Below are positions 21,432 through 30,588 of a DNA stretch of 35,777 nucleotides, piece by piece. A program made the translations under genes and the position numbers. Under the pieces are notes generated by a model. The model ran no database searches. It saw nothing but the letters and a program-made list of their open reading frames with translations, and was not told where the DNA came from. This DNA comes from CAZAPV01 sp964487195 (GTDB taxonomy: Bacteria; Patescibacteriota; Patescibacteriia; SG8-24). The stretch is taken from positions 1 to 35,777 of the forward strand of contig CAZAPV010000003.1 of the NCBI GenBank assembly GCA_964487195.1, given 5' to 3'. Each line of letters opens with the position of its first letter. Within the stretch, counting starts at the first letter, position 1.

Positions 21432-21860
21432 ATGCAGCTCCGCGTCACCAGAGTGGACAAAACGCTCCCGCTGCCGAAATACGAAACCGCCGGCGCGGTG
21501 GCGTTCGACGTGACCGCGCGCGAAGAAACGGTGATCGCGCCGAAATCCCTCGGCTTCGTCCCGTCCAATCTGATCGTCTGCGTGCCCGCCGGCTACGCCC
21601 TCATGCTCGCCTCGCGCAGCTCGACCCCGAAAAAGAAAGGATTGCTCATCCCGCACGGCATCGGCATCGTGGACCAGGATTTCTGCGGCCCGAACGACGA
21701 AATGCGCGTCCAGGTCTACAATTTCACGGACGCGCCGGTCACGGTGCCGCGCGGCGAACGGATCGCGCAAGCGCTGCTCATGCCGGTCGAAAAATGCGAC
21801 CTGCGCGAAATGGAGCCGGTAACCATGAAAAGCCGCGGCGGATTCGGCAGCACGGGGTGA
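21432..21860 (+). CDS. dut: dUTP diphosphatase (dUTPase)
   Basis: 142 residues from ATG 21432. It hydrolyses dUTP to dUMP and pyrophosphate. Trimeric dUTPase motifs appear in order: AGAVAFDVTA (I), SRSSTPKKKG (II, in place of the usual RSG/RSS), HGIGIVDQDFCGPNDEM (III, catalytic Asp in place of GVIDADYRG), RGERIAQALLMP (IV) and the flexible C-terminal RGGFGSTG (V). The divergent motifs II and III are a known variant of the family, to my memory. It follows dcd by 1 bp and feeds thyX. Its stop codon lies in the terminator hairpin. Confidence 0.92.
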   Translation: MQLRVTRVDKTLPLPKYETAGAVAFDVTAREETVIAPKSLGFVPSNLIVCVPAGYALMLASRSSTPKKKGLLIPHGIGIVDQDFCGPNDEMRVQVYNFTDAPVTVPRGERIAQALLMPVEKCDLREMEPVTMKSRGGFGSTG

Positions 21861-21874
21861 AAACCCCGTTTTTT
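21852..21874 (+). terminator. Terminator at the end of dut
   Basis: ACGGGGT (21852-21858), loop GAAA, ACCCCGT (21863-21869), then a T6 tract. The dut stop codon (21858-21860) lies at the top of the stem, so the stem starts inside the coding sequence. Confidence 0.85.
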
Positions 21875-21884
21875 GTATGCGCTG

Positions 21885-21912
21885 TTGACTTCGACGAAGA
21901 CCCTCGTACAAT
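21885..21912 (+). promoter_or_regulatory. thyX-tmk promoter
   Basis: TTGACT (21885-21890), a 16-bp spacer, TACAAT (21907-21912). The leader is about 20 nt and contains AAGGAGG just before the ATG at 21939, the strongest ribosome binding site in the window. Confidence 0.8.
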
Positions 21913-21938
21913 GACGTGACTCACCCAAGGAGGAACCC

Positions 21939-23648
21939 ATGCCCCGTTTCACCGATGAGGAAAAAGCGCTGCTCGCGAAGTTCGTGACCGATGCGGAAGG
22001 CGACGTGTTCGCCGTGAAAGGGCTCGAAGGAATCGTCGGCGCCGTCTACGCCCGGTACAGCCGCGCGCAGGGCGGTTTCCGCGAGACCCTCCTCAAGGAG
22101 TTCATCAGGGAAGGCAACATCGACGCGGTTCGCGCCCAGAACCTGATCGAACGCGTGCTCGTCGCGTATGGCGACGACTCGGTGGGTGAGCTCGAAGGGG
22201 CGCACCTGTCCTTTGAAAACATCTCGATCCTCGCCACCAAGGAGATCGAGGACCGCCGCATCGGCGGCTCGCCGATCGAACAGTCCACGCGCTACGTCTT
22301 CTACGATCAGAAGGACGCGGACGGCGGCTATCGCTATTACCGCGATCCCGAGATCATGGCGTCGCCGCACGCGGCCGCCTACGTCGAGACGATGGATTTC
22401 ATCTTCGAAACGTACTGCGATCTCGTCGAACCGATGAAGGAGTTCTATAAAGGACTCAAATCGATCGACGACGCGGACTACGACATCAACAACGACGGCG
22501 TGAAAGAAAAGTTCGCGGATCTGACCGAAGAAAAAGATCGGAAAGCGTTCCGCACGACCTACAACGCGGACATCCGCACCAAGGCGTGCGACACGCTGCG
22601 CGCGCTCCTGCCGGTCGCCACGAAAACGAACGTCGGCGTGTTCGGCAACGGACGGTTCTTCCAGACCGTGCTGACGCACTGCGCGTCGCAGCCGCTTCAC
22701 GAGTCGCGCGACATCGCCGAGAAGGCGCGCGCCGCGCTCGACGCGGTGATCCCGCAGTACGTGAAGCGCGCCAAGCCGAACGCGTATGCGATGCAGACGC
22801 GCGACGCCATGGCCGCGCTCGCGAAGCGGCTGTTCGCGACTATCCCGCCGGAAGCAACGAAAGATCCGGTCGCGCTCATCGACGACGATCCTGAATGGAT
22901 CGCGAGGGCGATCAACGCCTGGTGCGGACCGGTCCCCGTGTTCGCGGAGGCGGTCCGGGCGGTGCTCGCGCAGGCGAAGGACGCGCTCACGACCTCGCTG
23001 ATGCTCTATCCGCACCTCGCGCATCCGCTCTCGCAGATCCGCGACGTCGTCCGGACGCTCCCCGAGCCCGTGCGCGCCGAGATCCGCGCGACCTACATCG
23101 GCGACCGCAAAACGCGCCGCGACCGTCCCGGCCGCGCGCTCGAAGCGGGGTATCCGTACACGTTCGACCTCGTCACCGACTTCGGCACGTACAAGGATCT
23201 GGAGCGGCATCGGATGATGACGCAGCAGCGGCAGAAATTCACGCCGACGCTCGGCTTCGCCATGCCGCCGGATCTCGAACGCGCCGGCTTCGCTGATCGC
23301 GCGCGCGAATGCGTCGAACGCGCGGCCGCGCTCTACGAGCGGCTGCTCCCCGATTTCCCGGAAGCCGCATCCTACGCGACGCTCCACGGCTCGCTCGTGC
23401 GCTGGACGCTCGGCATCAATGACCGCGCGCTCATGCACATGATCGAACTCCGGACGACGCCGCAGGGGCATCCGAGCTACCGCAAGGTGTGCCAGCTGAT
23501 GCACCGCGCCGTCGCCGAACGGTCGGCGTGGCGCGGCGACGCGATGAAGTTCGCCGACCACGGCGACTACTTCTGGAGCCGCGGCGATTCCGAAGCGCGC
23601 CAGCGCGCGAAAGAATCCGCGCTGGATGAGAAAGCCGCGTCGAGGTAA
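21939..23648 (+). CDS. thyX: Tandem-domain FAD-dependent thymidylate synthase
   Basis: 569 residues, about twice a normal ThyX (200-250). ThyX methylates dUMP to dTMP using methylene-tetrahydrofolate, FAD and NADPH. Two ThyX-like halves are seen. The N-half has LEGAHLSFENISILATKEIE and then DRRIGGSPIEQSTRY (105-119), which keeps the SxxEQSxRY end of the ThyX signature but lacks the RHR start. The C-half has DLERHRMMTQQRQ (about 420-432), which keeps RHR but has QQRQ where S-x-R is expected. Each half thus supplies part of the motif. The whole protein may fold as a pseudo-dimer. It has its own promoter and is followed by tmk. Confidence 0.85.
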   Translation: MPRFTDEEKALLAKFVTDAEGDVFAVKGLEGIVGAVYARYSRAQGGFRETLLKEFIREGNIDAVRAQNLIERVLVAYGDDSVGELEGAHLSFENISILATKEIEDRRIGGSPIEQSTRYVFYDQKDADGGYRYYRDPEIMASPHAAAYVETMDFIFETYCDLVEPMKEFYKGLKSIDDADYDINNDGVKEKFADLTEEKDRKAFRTTYNADIRTKACDTLRALLPVATKTNVGVFGNGRFFQTVLTHCASQPLHESRDIAEKARAALDAVIPQYVKRAKPNAYAMQTRDAMAALAKRLFATIPPEATKDPVALIDDDPEWIARAINAWCGPVPVFAEAVRAVLAQAKDALTTSLMLYPHLAHPLSQIRDVVRTLPEPVRAEIRATYIGDRKTRRDRPGRALEAGYPYTFDLVTDFGTYKDLERHRMMTQQRQKFTPTLGFAMPPDLERAGFADRARECVERAAALYERLLPDFPEAASYATLHGSLVRWTLGINDRALMHMIELRTTPQGHPSYRKVCQLMHRAVAERSAWRGDAMKFADHGDYFWSRGDSEARQRAKESALDEKAASR

Positions 23649-23657
23649 AAAACGACC

Positions 23658-24320
23658 ATGGAAAAGAAAAAAGGGACGTTCCTTGTGATCGACGGAACCG
23701 ACGGTTCGGGCAAAGCGACCCAGACCGCCAAGCTGATCGAACGGCTCCGCCGCGAAGGGCACGCGGTCGAAACGATCACGTTCCCGCGGTACGACACGCC
23801 GACCGGCATGAAGATCAAGGAGTATCTCGCCGGCACATACGGCGATCCGACGAAGGTCGACGCGAAATCCGCCTCGATGCTGTATGCCGACGATCGTCGC
23901 GCCGCCGCGCCGGAGATCCAAAAATGGCTCACCGCCGGCCGCGTGGTCGTCGCCGACCGGTACGTCGCCTCGAACATGGGGCACCAGGGCGGGAAGATCA
24001 GCGATCCCGAAAAACGCGTTGCGTTCTTCCGCTGGAACGAGTATCTCGAGTACGGCATGAACCGCTTGCCGCGACCCGACCTCAACGTGATCCTGCATCT
24101 GCCGGCCGAGATCGGCCAAGCGCGCGCACGCGCACGCGGCGCGCTCGACGGCCATGAGCAGAGCCTCGACCACCTCAAAGCTGCCGAAACCGCCTACCTC
24201 GAGATCGCCTCGACCTTTTCCGGCTTCCGGGTCGTCGAGTGCGTCGAGAACGGCCGCGAACTGAACCCCGACGAAATCCACGACCGCGTCTGGCAGATCA
24301 TCCAGCCGACGCTCTCCTAG
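23658..24320 (+). CDS. tmk: Thymidylate kinase
   Basis: 220 residues (MEKKKGTFLVIDGTDGSGKA). It phosphorylates dTMP to dTDP. The P-loop is GTDGSGKAT (about 13-21), the DR(Y/H) motif is VVVADRYVASNMGHQGGK (about 96-113), and the FPRYDTPTG segment follows the first helix. The lid region (ARARARGALDGHE) is Arg-rich. The length is normal. It is 9 bp after thyX and ends the dTTP precursor cluster. A terminator follows at once. Confidence 0.94.
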   Translation: MEKKKGTFLVIDGTDGSGKATQTAKLIERLRREGHAVETITFPRYDTPTGMKIKEYLAGTYGDPTKVDAKSASMLYADDRRAAAPEIQKWLTAGRVVVADRYVASNMGHQGGKISDPEKRVAFFRWNEYLEYGMNRLPRPDLNVILHLPAEIGQARARARGALDGHEQSLDHLKAAETAYLEIASTFSGFRVVECVENGRELNPDEIHDRVWQIIQPTLS

Positions 24321-24345
24321 ACCCCTCCACTTCGGAGGGGTTTTT
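24321..24345 (+). terminator. Terminator after tmk
   Basis: ACCCCTCC pairs with GGAGGGGT (24321-24328 and 24334-24341), loop ACTTC, then five Ts. The T tract runs straight into the TGC of the next gene's extended -10. Confidence 0.9.
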
Positions 24346-24353
24346 GCTATACT
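24346..24353 (+). promoter_or_regulatory. Extended -10 of the 256-aa membrane protein (leaderless)
   Basis: TTTTTGC then TATACT (24348-24353), with six bases (GAATCC) before the ATG at 24360. A start 7 nt after the -10 would be the A of the ATG. No Shine-Dalgarno and no good -35. Confidence 0.6.
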
Positions 24354-24359
24354 GAATCC

Positions 24360-25130
24360 ATGCCAGACTTGATCGGCCCGGGGGACATCATCATCAACGC
24401 GTGGGAGAACTTCCGGAAGCACATCCGGCTGTACGCCGAGTTCGTGGCGTGGTTCCTGCTGCTCACCGTGATCGGCTGGGCGGTGTGGGCCGCAACCCGG
24501 CAGCTGATCCCCGATCTGATCACTCGCGCCGCGGTGTTCGCGCTGCTCGCGATCCCGCTCGTCGTGATCGGCGCCGCGATCGCCGCGGCGATGATCGCCG
24601 CGACCGCCGACGCGCTCCACGGCAAACCGGTCGACATGCGCGCCGCGCTCTCGACCGGCATCCACCGGCTGCCGTCGCTCCTTTGGGTGTCCGGGCTCTC
24701 ATCGCTGATCTTCCTCGGCGGGTTCGTCGTGCTCGTCGTGCCGGCGTTCATTTTCTTCGTCTGGTTCCGATTCGCGCAGGACTATGCCGTGATCGACGGC
24801 GTCCGCGGAATGGCGGCGCTGCGCGCCAGCAAGCGGCTCGTCGCCGGCCGCTGGTGGACGACGTTCTTCCGGATCGTCGCGCCGCTGCTGTTCTTCTACA
24901 TCGCGGCGCGGTTCGCTTCGGCGCTGGTATACCTCATCCTCGGCGCGGCGTTCGGCGACCCCGGTTTCTTCTTCGGCCAGGTGTCGAGTGTCGACGAACT
25001 GTCGAACGCCCATACGCTCGTCACCACCGTCGTCACCCAGCTCGTGAACGGTTTCACCGTCCCGCTGCTCGTCGGCGCGGACCTGATCCTCTGGTTCGAC
25101 CTCAAACGGACGGCGCCGCCTTCCGCTTGA
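24360..25130 (+). CDS. Multi-span membrane protein of unknown function
   Basis: 256 residues from ATG 24360 (MPDLIGPGDIIINAWENFRK). Five or six membrane segments: near 25-46, 57-82, 99-131, 168-190 and 217-245. The opening GDIIINAWENFRKH and a central LRASKRLVAGRWW segment before a later span recall integral membrane proteins with a glycerophosphodiester phosphodiesterase-membrane-domain or YciC-like arrangement, but I am not sure of the family. It starts a unit that probably continues into gatB 43 bp downstream. Its mRNA is predicted to be leaderless. Confidence 0.8.
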   Translation: MPDLIGPGDIIINAWENFRKHIRLYAEFVAWFLLLTVIGWAVWAATRQLIPDLITRAAVFALLAIPLVVIGAAIAAAMIAATADALHGKPVDMRAALSTGIHRLPSLLWVSGLSSLIFLGGFVVLVVPAFIFFVWFRFAQDYAVIDGVRGMAALRASKRLVAGRWWTTFFRIVAPLLFFYIAARFASALVYLILGAAFGDPGFFFGQVSSVDELSNAHTLVTTVVTQLVNGFTVPLLVGADLILWFDLKRTAPPSA

Positions 25131-25173
25131 ACAAAACCGGAAACCATGAAACAGTAACGGTGCTTTTTTGTTT

Positions 25174-26715
25174 ATGCACTACGAACCGGTCATCGGCCTC
25201 GAAATCCACGTCCAGTTGAAGACGAAATCGAAGATGTTTTGCCGCTGCTCCAACCGCGGGGAGTACGAGCCGCCGAACACCACGATCTGCCCGGTCTGCC
25301 TCGGCGAACCGGGGACGCTGCCGGTCGTGAATGCGCAGGCGGTCGAGTTCGGGACGCTCGTCGGCCTCGCGCTCGGCGGCACGATCACTGAACACTCGAA
25401 GTTCGACCGGAAAAATTACTTCTATCCGGACCTCCCGAAGGGGTACCAGATTTCGCAGTTCGACCTCCCGATCGTGCGCGGCGGCACGGTGTCCGTGCGC
25501 GTGCCGACCGCCGACGGGAAGGGCCGCGACGTCGTCGTCCGGCTGCACCGGCTGCATCTCGAAGAAGACGCCGCAAAACTGATCCACGCCGACGACGGCA
25601 AATCCAGTTATGTGGATTTCAACCGCGCCGGCACCCCGCTCGCCGAGCTCGTCACCGAACCTGACTTGCGCTCCCCCGCCGAAGCGAAAGCGTTCCTCCA
25701 GGAGCTGCGGCTGATCATGCGCTACCTCGGCGTCTCGGACGCGGACATGGAGAAAGGACATCTCCGCTGCGACGCGAACATCTCGCTTCGCGAAGTGCCG
25801 GACGATCCGGAAAACGACGAGTGGGCGTCGAAACTGAATCCGAAAACCGAGGTGAAGAACGTCAACTCGTTCCGCTCGGTCGAACGCGCGCTCGAATACG
25901 AAATCAAACGGCAGACGAAATTGTGGCTCGACGGCAACCCGGTGTCGTTCCAGTCGACGCGCGGATGGGACGATGCGCGCGGGGTGACGGTCGAACAACG
26001 CACCAAAGAAGGCGCGAGCGACTACCGGTACTTCCCCGAGCCGGACCTTCCGGCGCTCGAACTGCATGAGCTCGCGGACGCGCTCCGTTCGCGCGTCCCG
26101 GAACTGCCCGCGCAGCGTCGCGTTCGATTCATGGAACAGTACGGTTTTTCCGAAACGGAGAGCAGGACGCTGTGCGACGACAAGGATCTCGCCGATTACG
26201 CCGAGGAAACGATGTCCGAACTCCAGGAATGGGTCGCCTCGACGACCGGCGAGGGCCAGGGCGACCAGCACTGGGACGCCTGCAAGAAGGAGTTCGCCAA
26301 ATTGGTCGCCGGGTGGCTGCTCACGAAGCTCGGCGGGATCATGGCCGAACGGAAGATCGACATCCGCACGCTCAAAGTGACGCCGGAAAATTTCGCCGAA
26401 CTGCTCACGATGATCCATCGCAAGGAGGTGACCGGCCCGAACGCGCTCGCGATCCTCGGCGAGATGACGGAAGGCGGCGCCGATCCGTCGATTATCATGA
26501 AAGAAAAAAATCTCGGCCAGATCGACGACGCCGGGGAGCTCGCGCTCGTCGCCCGGGAGATCCTCGTCGCCAATCCGAAAGTGGTCGAAGATTGGCGCGG
26601 CGGCAAGACGAACGCGATCCAGTTCCTGGTGGGGCAGATGATGAAGGCGACGCGCGGCAAGGCGCCGCCGGAAACCGCCCGCAAACTGCTCGAGGACGAA
26701 ATGAAAAAAATGTAA
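25174..26715 (+). CDS. gatB: Aspartyl/glutamyl-tRNA amidotransferase subunit B
   Basis: 513 residues from ATG 25174 (MHYEPVIGLEIHVQLKTKSK). GatB is the kinase/tRNA-binding subunit of GatCAB, which converts misacylated Glu-tRNA(Gln) and/or Asp-tRNA(Asn). The catalytic cradle has FCRCSNRG and CPVCLGEPGTLP (zinc cysteines), FDRKNYFYPDLPKGYQISQF and DFNRAGTPLAELVTEPDL, and the C-terminal helical YqeY-like tail contains KEVTGPNALAIL and NAIQFLVGQMMKATRGKA. The length is normal. gatA and gatC are outside the window. A TTG at 25168 is a weaker alternative start. Confidence 0.97.
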   Translation: MHYEPVIGLEIHVQLKTKSKMFCRCSNRGEYEPPNTTICPVCLGEPGTLPVVNAQAVEFGTLVGLALGGTITEHSKFDRKNYFYPDLPKGYQISQFDLPIVRGGTVSVRVPTADGKGRDVVVRLHRLHLEEDAAKLIHADDGKSSYVDFNRAGTPLAELVTEPDLRSPAEAKAFLQELRLIMRYLGVSDADMEKGHLRCDANISLREVPDDPENDEWASKLNPKTEVKNVNSFRSVERALEYEIKRQTKLWLDGNPVSFQSTRGWDDARGVTVEQRTKEGASDYRYFPEPDLPALELHELADALRSRVPELPAQRRVRFMEQYGFSETESRTLCDDKDLADYAEETMSELQEWVASTTGEGQGDQHWDACKKEFAKLVAGWLLTKLGGIMAERKIDIRTLKVTPENFAELLTMIHRKEVTGPNALAILGEMTEGGADPSIIMKEKNLGQIDDAGELALVAREILVANPKVVEDWRGGKTNAIQFLVGQMMKATRGKAPPETARKLLEDEMKKM

Positions 26716-26719
26716 AACA

Positions 26720-26757
26720 AAATCCCCCTTCGACAAGCTCAGGGGGATTTTCGTTTT
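26720..26757 (+). terminator. Terminator after gatB
   Basis: AAATCCCCCT (26720-26729) pairs with AGGGGGATTT (26741-26750), then TCGTTTTTT. The loop contains TTCGACAAGCTC, a sequence common in intergenic palindromes. It may also end the convergent DUF5679 transcript. Confidence 0.85.
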
Positions 26758-26940
26758 TTATGCTTCGCTCTTGGGAAGAATCTTGAACATGCCGGTGCCG
26801 CACACGGCGCACGTCCCCTTCATCGCGGGGCGCGTACCGCCGCCTTTCGCGGGCATCGCGACCTTCTGCGCGTTCTTCATCTCGCGCTTGTCCTTGCACT
26901 TCACGCAGTAACCGATCACTGCTTCAGCTCCTTGGGCCAT
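26758..26940 (-). CDS. DUF5679 small zinc-ribbon protein
   Basis: 60 residues from ATG 26940 (MAQGAEAVIGYCVKCKDKRE). Two CxxC motifs (YCVKCK at about 11-16 and CAVCG at about 44-48) with REMKNAQKVAMPAKGG and RPAMKGTC between them, and MFKIL at the end, match the DUF5679 pattern YCVKC..KREM...G.CP.CGT.M. It probably binds one zinc ion; the family has no known biochemical function. It is a single-gene unit with an extended -10 and an unusual palindrome in its leader. Confidence 0.9.
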   Translation of the reverse strand: MAQGAEAVIGYCVKCKDKREMKNAQKVAMPAKGGGTRPAMKGTCAVCGTGMFKILPKSEA

Positions 26941-26953
26941 AGTAATAAAAATA

Positions 26954-26969
26954 ATTAAGGTCCCTTAAT
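26954..26969. promoter_or_regulatory. Palindrome at the DUF5679 transcription start
   Basis: ATTAAGG-TC-CCTTAAT, perfect 7-bp arms. It begins where the minus-strand transcript is predicted to start (26969) and ends 13 nt before the ATG. It could be a repressor operator or a leader hairpin that hides the ribosome binding sequence AAGGGA. Confidence 0.45.
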
Positions 26970-26975
26970 ATCCAC

Positions 26976-26981
26976 AGTATA
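26976..26981 (-). promoter_or_regulatory. Extended -10 of the DUF5679 gene
   Basis: On the minus strand, TTTGC then TATACT (26981-26976). The -35 region is AT-rich with no clear hexamer. Confidence 0.6.
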
Positions 26982-27059
26982 GCAAATAAGGCGAAATAAA
27001 GCGAGGGGTCGTGTAAGTTTTTACGGGACGATGCGCGAAATAATGGCTAAAATTAGCTC

Positions 27060-27990
27060 TTATTCGTCTCTTTTCAAAAACCTCGCAACGATCTTTTTCG
27101 CCGCCGTTTCATCCTTCACCCAACGGATGCGCCGATCGCGTCGGAACCACGTCATTTGGCGCTTGGCATACCGTCTGGTGTCCCGTTTGATAAGCCGGAT
27201 CGCCTCATCGAGCGTGATTTTTCCTTCCAAAAACAGGCCGAGCTGCCGATGGCCGAGGCCGGTCATGGCGGGGACGCTCCAACCGTACCGTTTGCCGAGT
27301 CGTTTCGCCTCCTTCAAAAGGCCGCGCCGCATCATATCATCGACGCGGGCGTCGATCCTGGCGTACAGCGCACGGCGCGGCCGACGGATGGCGATCTGGA
27401 GGAGATCGAACGTCGGCGCGCCGCTCCCCTGCTGCTCGGAAAACGGTTTGCCGGTCGCGGCGATCACTTCGAGGGCGCGAATCGCGTACCGGCGGTTGTT
27501 CCGCGGAATCCGCGCGGCATAGACAGGATCCTTTTTGGCGAGCGCGTTGAAAAGGACCGCGGTGGAACGTCGCTCCATCTTTGCGCGGAACGCCGAATCG
27601 GGCGGCACCTCGGGAACGGTGAAATTATCGACCACGGCCCGGATGTAGAGACCGGTGCCGCCTGCGAGAACCGGGATGTGACCGCGTTTCCGTATGTCGC
27701 GGCTGATTTTTTCCACGTGATCCTTGAACTGCGCGACCGTGAATTGCTTCGCCGGCGAAAGAAAATCGACCAGATAATACGGAACGCCACGAACCATGTA
27801 CACTCTCCTACTTTCCTTCTTTCCCACTTTCTTTCTCAACCACTTCCCTTTCGGAATATCCGAACCGATCGCCGTGCCATGATAAAACTGCCGCGAATCC
27901 GCGGAGATGATCTCCCCACGGAATTTTTTCGCGAGCGCGATCGCGAGATCGGTCTTCCCGGACGCGGTCGGCCCGACGACGGCGATCAAT

Positions 27991-28010
<20 letters not shown>
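27060..28010 (-). CDS. miaA: tRNA dimethylallyltransferase
   Basis: 316 residues (MRSALPKLIAVVGPTASGKT). MiaA adds the isopentenyl group to A37 of tRNAs reading UNN codons. It has the P-loop GPTASGKTDLA (13-23), the catalytic ISADSRQFYHG, PYYLVDFLSP and VLAGGTGLYIRAVVDNF blocks, and a C-terminal KRDTRRYAKRQMTWFRRD. A segment of basic residues (KGKWLRKKVGKKESRRVY, about 54-71) replaces the shorter loop seen in many homologues. It overlaps miaB by 20 bp; MiaB then adds the methylthio group to the same base, so the two steps are encoded together. Confidence 0.96.
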
Positions 28011-29331
<1,321 letters not shown>

Positions 29332-29344
29332 AGAAATCCGCCTA

Positions 29345-29373
29345 AAAATAGCATCGGGCATCCACAGTGTCAA
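29345..29373 (-). promoter_or_regulatory. miaB-miaA promoter
   Basis: On the minus strand, TTGACA (29373-29368), a 17-bp spacer ending in TGC, TATTTT (29350-29345). The leader is only about 8 nt. Confidence 0.7.
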
Positions 29374-29376
29374 TCG

Positions 29377-29405
29377 TTGACGCAGAGGGGCGCCGCTGTT
29401 AAACT
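29377..29405 (+). promoter_or_regulatory. Promoter of the coiled-coil repeat protein
   Basis: TTGACG (29377-29382), a 17-bp spacer, TAAACT (29400-29405). Its -35 is 3 bp from the -35 of miaB on the other strand. Confidence 0.65.
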
Positions 29406-29436
29406 GGATCTATTAACGCCTTACGTCGTCTACGCT

Positions 29437-30588
29437 ATGCGCGGCAGAGAAGCGCGGAACCCCGAACCCGAACAGCCGTCCAAAAAGAAACACCCGCTCG
29501 AAGGGATGGACAAAGAAGATATCGACACGTTCGTCGAAACTTCGTACGACAAAATCGCGCCGACCGCGAAAAAGTCGAAGAAAAAACCGACGCTGACGGA
29601 ACAGGAACGGGGAGAAATCATGGAAGACCTCGCGCGACTCCGCGGCGGCGCGCCGGCCGAAGAAACGCCGAAGGAGAAGGAGGACGGCGGGGTCGAAGAG
29701 AGTCTGAAGGAGATCCACCGGATGGAAAAAGAGCGCGTAAAAGCAGAACGCGCCGCGAAAAAGATGAAACCGATCCCCCTGACGCGCAAAAAGAAGGGCG
29801 AGATCGAAGAAAGCCTTGACGCCATTGCAAAAATGGAGGAAGAACGCGTGAAGGCGGACAAGGAGGCGGAAAAAGCGCGTCCGATCCCGCTCGTCCGGAA
29901 AAAGAAGAACGAAATCGAGGAGAGCATGAAGGAAATCCACCGGATGGAAGCGGAGCGTTCCGCGAGCGAGAGAGAGATCAGGAAAAACATCGAACAGATC
30001 GTGAGCGAAGGGCTCGCCGGAGAAACGGAACCGATTCCGCTCACACCGAAAAAAGAACAGCGGCCGTTCACCGCCGAGGAAGAGGCGTTCTTCGCGAGCG
30101 GCGACGCGGCCGCGGCGATGGCCGAAGATGCCGAAAAGTCGTCCGACCAGCTGAAGAACGAAGTCGAGACGCTGACCCAGAACCTGCACGGGCTTCGCGA
30201 AGGGGTGGAACTCCTTCGCCGTGACACGAACGGCAACGTCGTCGGCCGCGAATGGCAGCCGGGCCTCGCCGAACTCGAACAGACGCTCGAGGAAACCTAC
30301 GGCATAGATATGAATCGCGAGATGCGGGAGATGACGGTGAAGCCGTCGCTCTGGAAATCGCTGCGCGAGAGCTTCAAATTCATCGTCAGCCCGGGCTTCC
30401 GCAAGACGCTGCGCGACTACGACCGGCGACGCGACGACGTCGATGAGGCCGAACGCAGTCTCGCGGTCGCCAAACTCTGGCTGGAAAATCCGCAGGAAGC
30501 CGAAAGAATCGCGCGTGCCCGGGGCATGCGGACCGCCCGGAAATCGAAAAACGATGACCGAAAAAAGCCTCCGACCATGAGCATGTAA
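29437..30588 (+). CDS. Charged coiled-coil protein with PIPL repeats, unknown function
   Basis: 383 residues from ATG 29437 (MRGREARNPEPEQPSKKKHP). The protein is very rich in Glu, Lys and Arg with no signal peptide or membrane span. A unit of about 38 residues recurs about three times between residues 95 and 215: (E)IEESLxxIxxMExERVKA, a Lys/Glu helix, then PIPLTRKKK, PIPLVRKKK and PIPLTPKKE. The second half is predicted coiled coil (QLKNEVETLTQNLHGLREGV) followed by a basic segment (LRESFKFIVSPGFRKTLRDY). I do not recognise the family. It is a single gene with its own promoter, between miaB and thrS. No Shine-Dalgarno is obvious. A role as a structural or scaffold protein is only a guess. 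Confidence 0.8.
   Translation: MRGREARNPEPEQPSKKKHPLEGMDKEDIDTFVETSYDKIAPTAKKSKKKPTLTEQERGEIMEDLARLRGGAPAEETPKEKEDGGVEESLKEIHRMEKERVKAERAAKKMKPIPLTRKKKGEIEESLDAIAKMEEERVKADKEAEKARPIPLVRKKKNEIEESMKEIHRMEAERSASEREIRKNIEQIVSEGLAGETEPIPLTPKKEQRPFTAEEEAFFASGDAAAAMAEDAEKSSDQLKNEVETLTQNLHGLREGVELLRRDTNGNVVGREWQPGLAELEQTLEETYGIDMNREMREMTVKPSLWKSLRESFKFIVSPGFRKTLRDYDRRRDDVDEAERSLAVAKLWLENPQEAERIARARGMRTARKSKNDDRKKPPTMSM

Noticed and set aside
21921..24665. Minus-strand open frame of 914 codons antisense to thyX and tmk
   Set aside because: Another GC-driven shadow. The opposite strand has clear ThyX and Tmk motifs, a promoter and a ribosome binding site.
25131..25173. Hairpin-T tract leader before gatB like those of gyrB and secE
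   Set aside because: There is a T tract (TGCTTTTTTG) but the only possible stem is ACCG/CGGT with a long loop, too weak to support.
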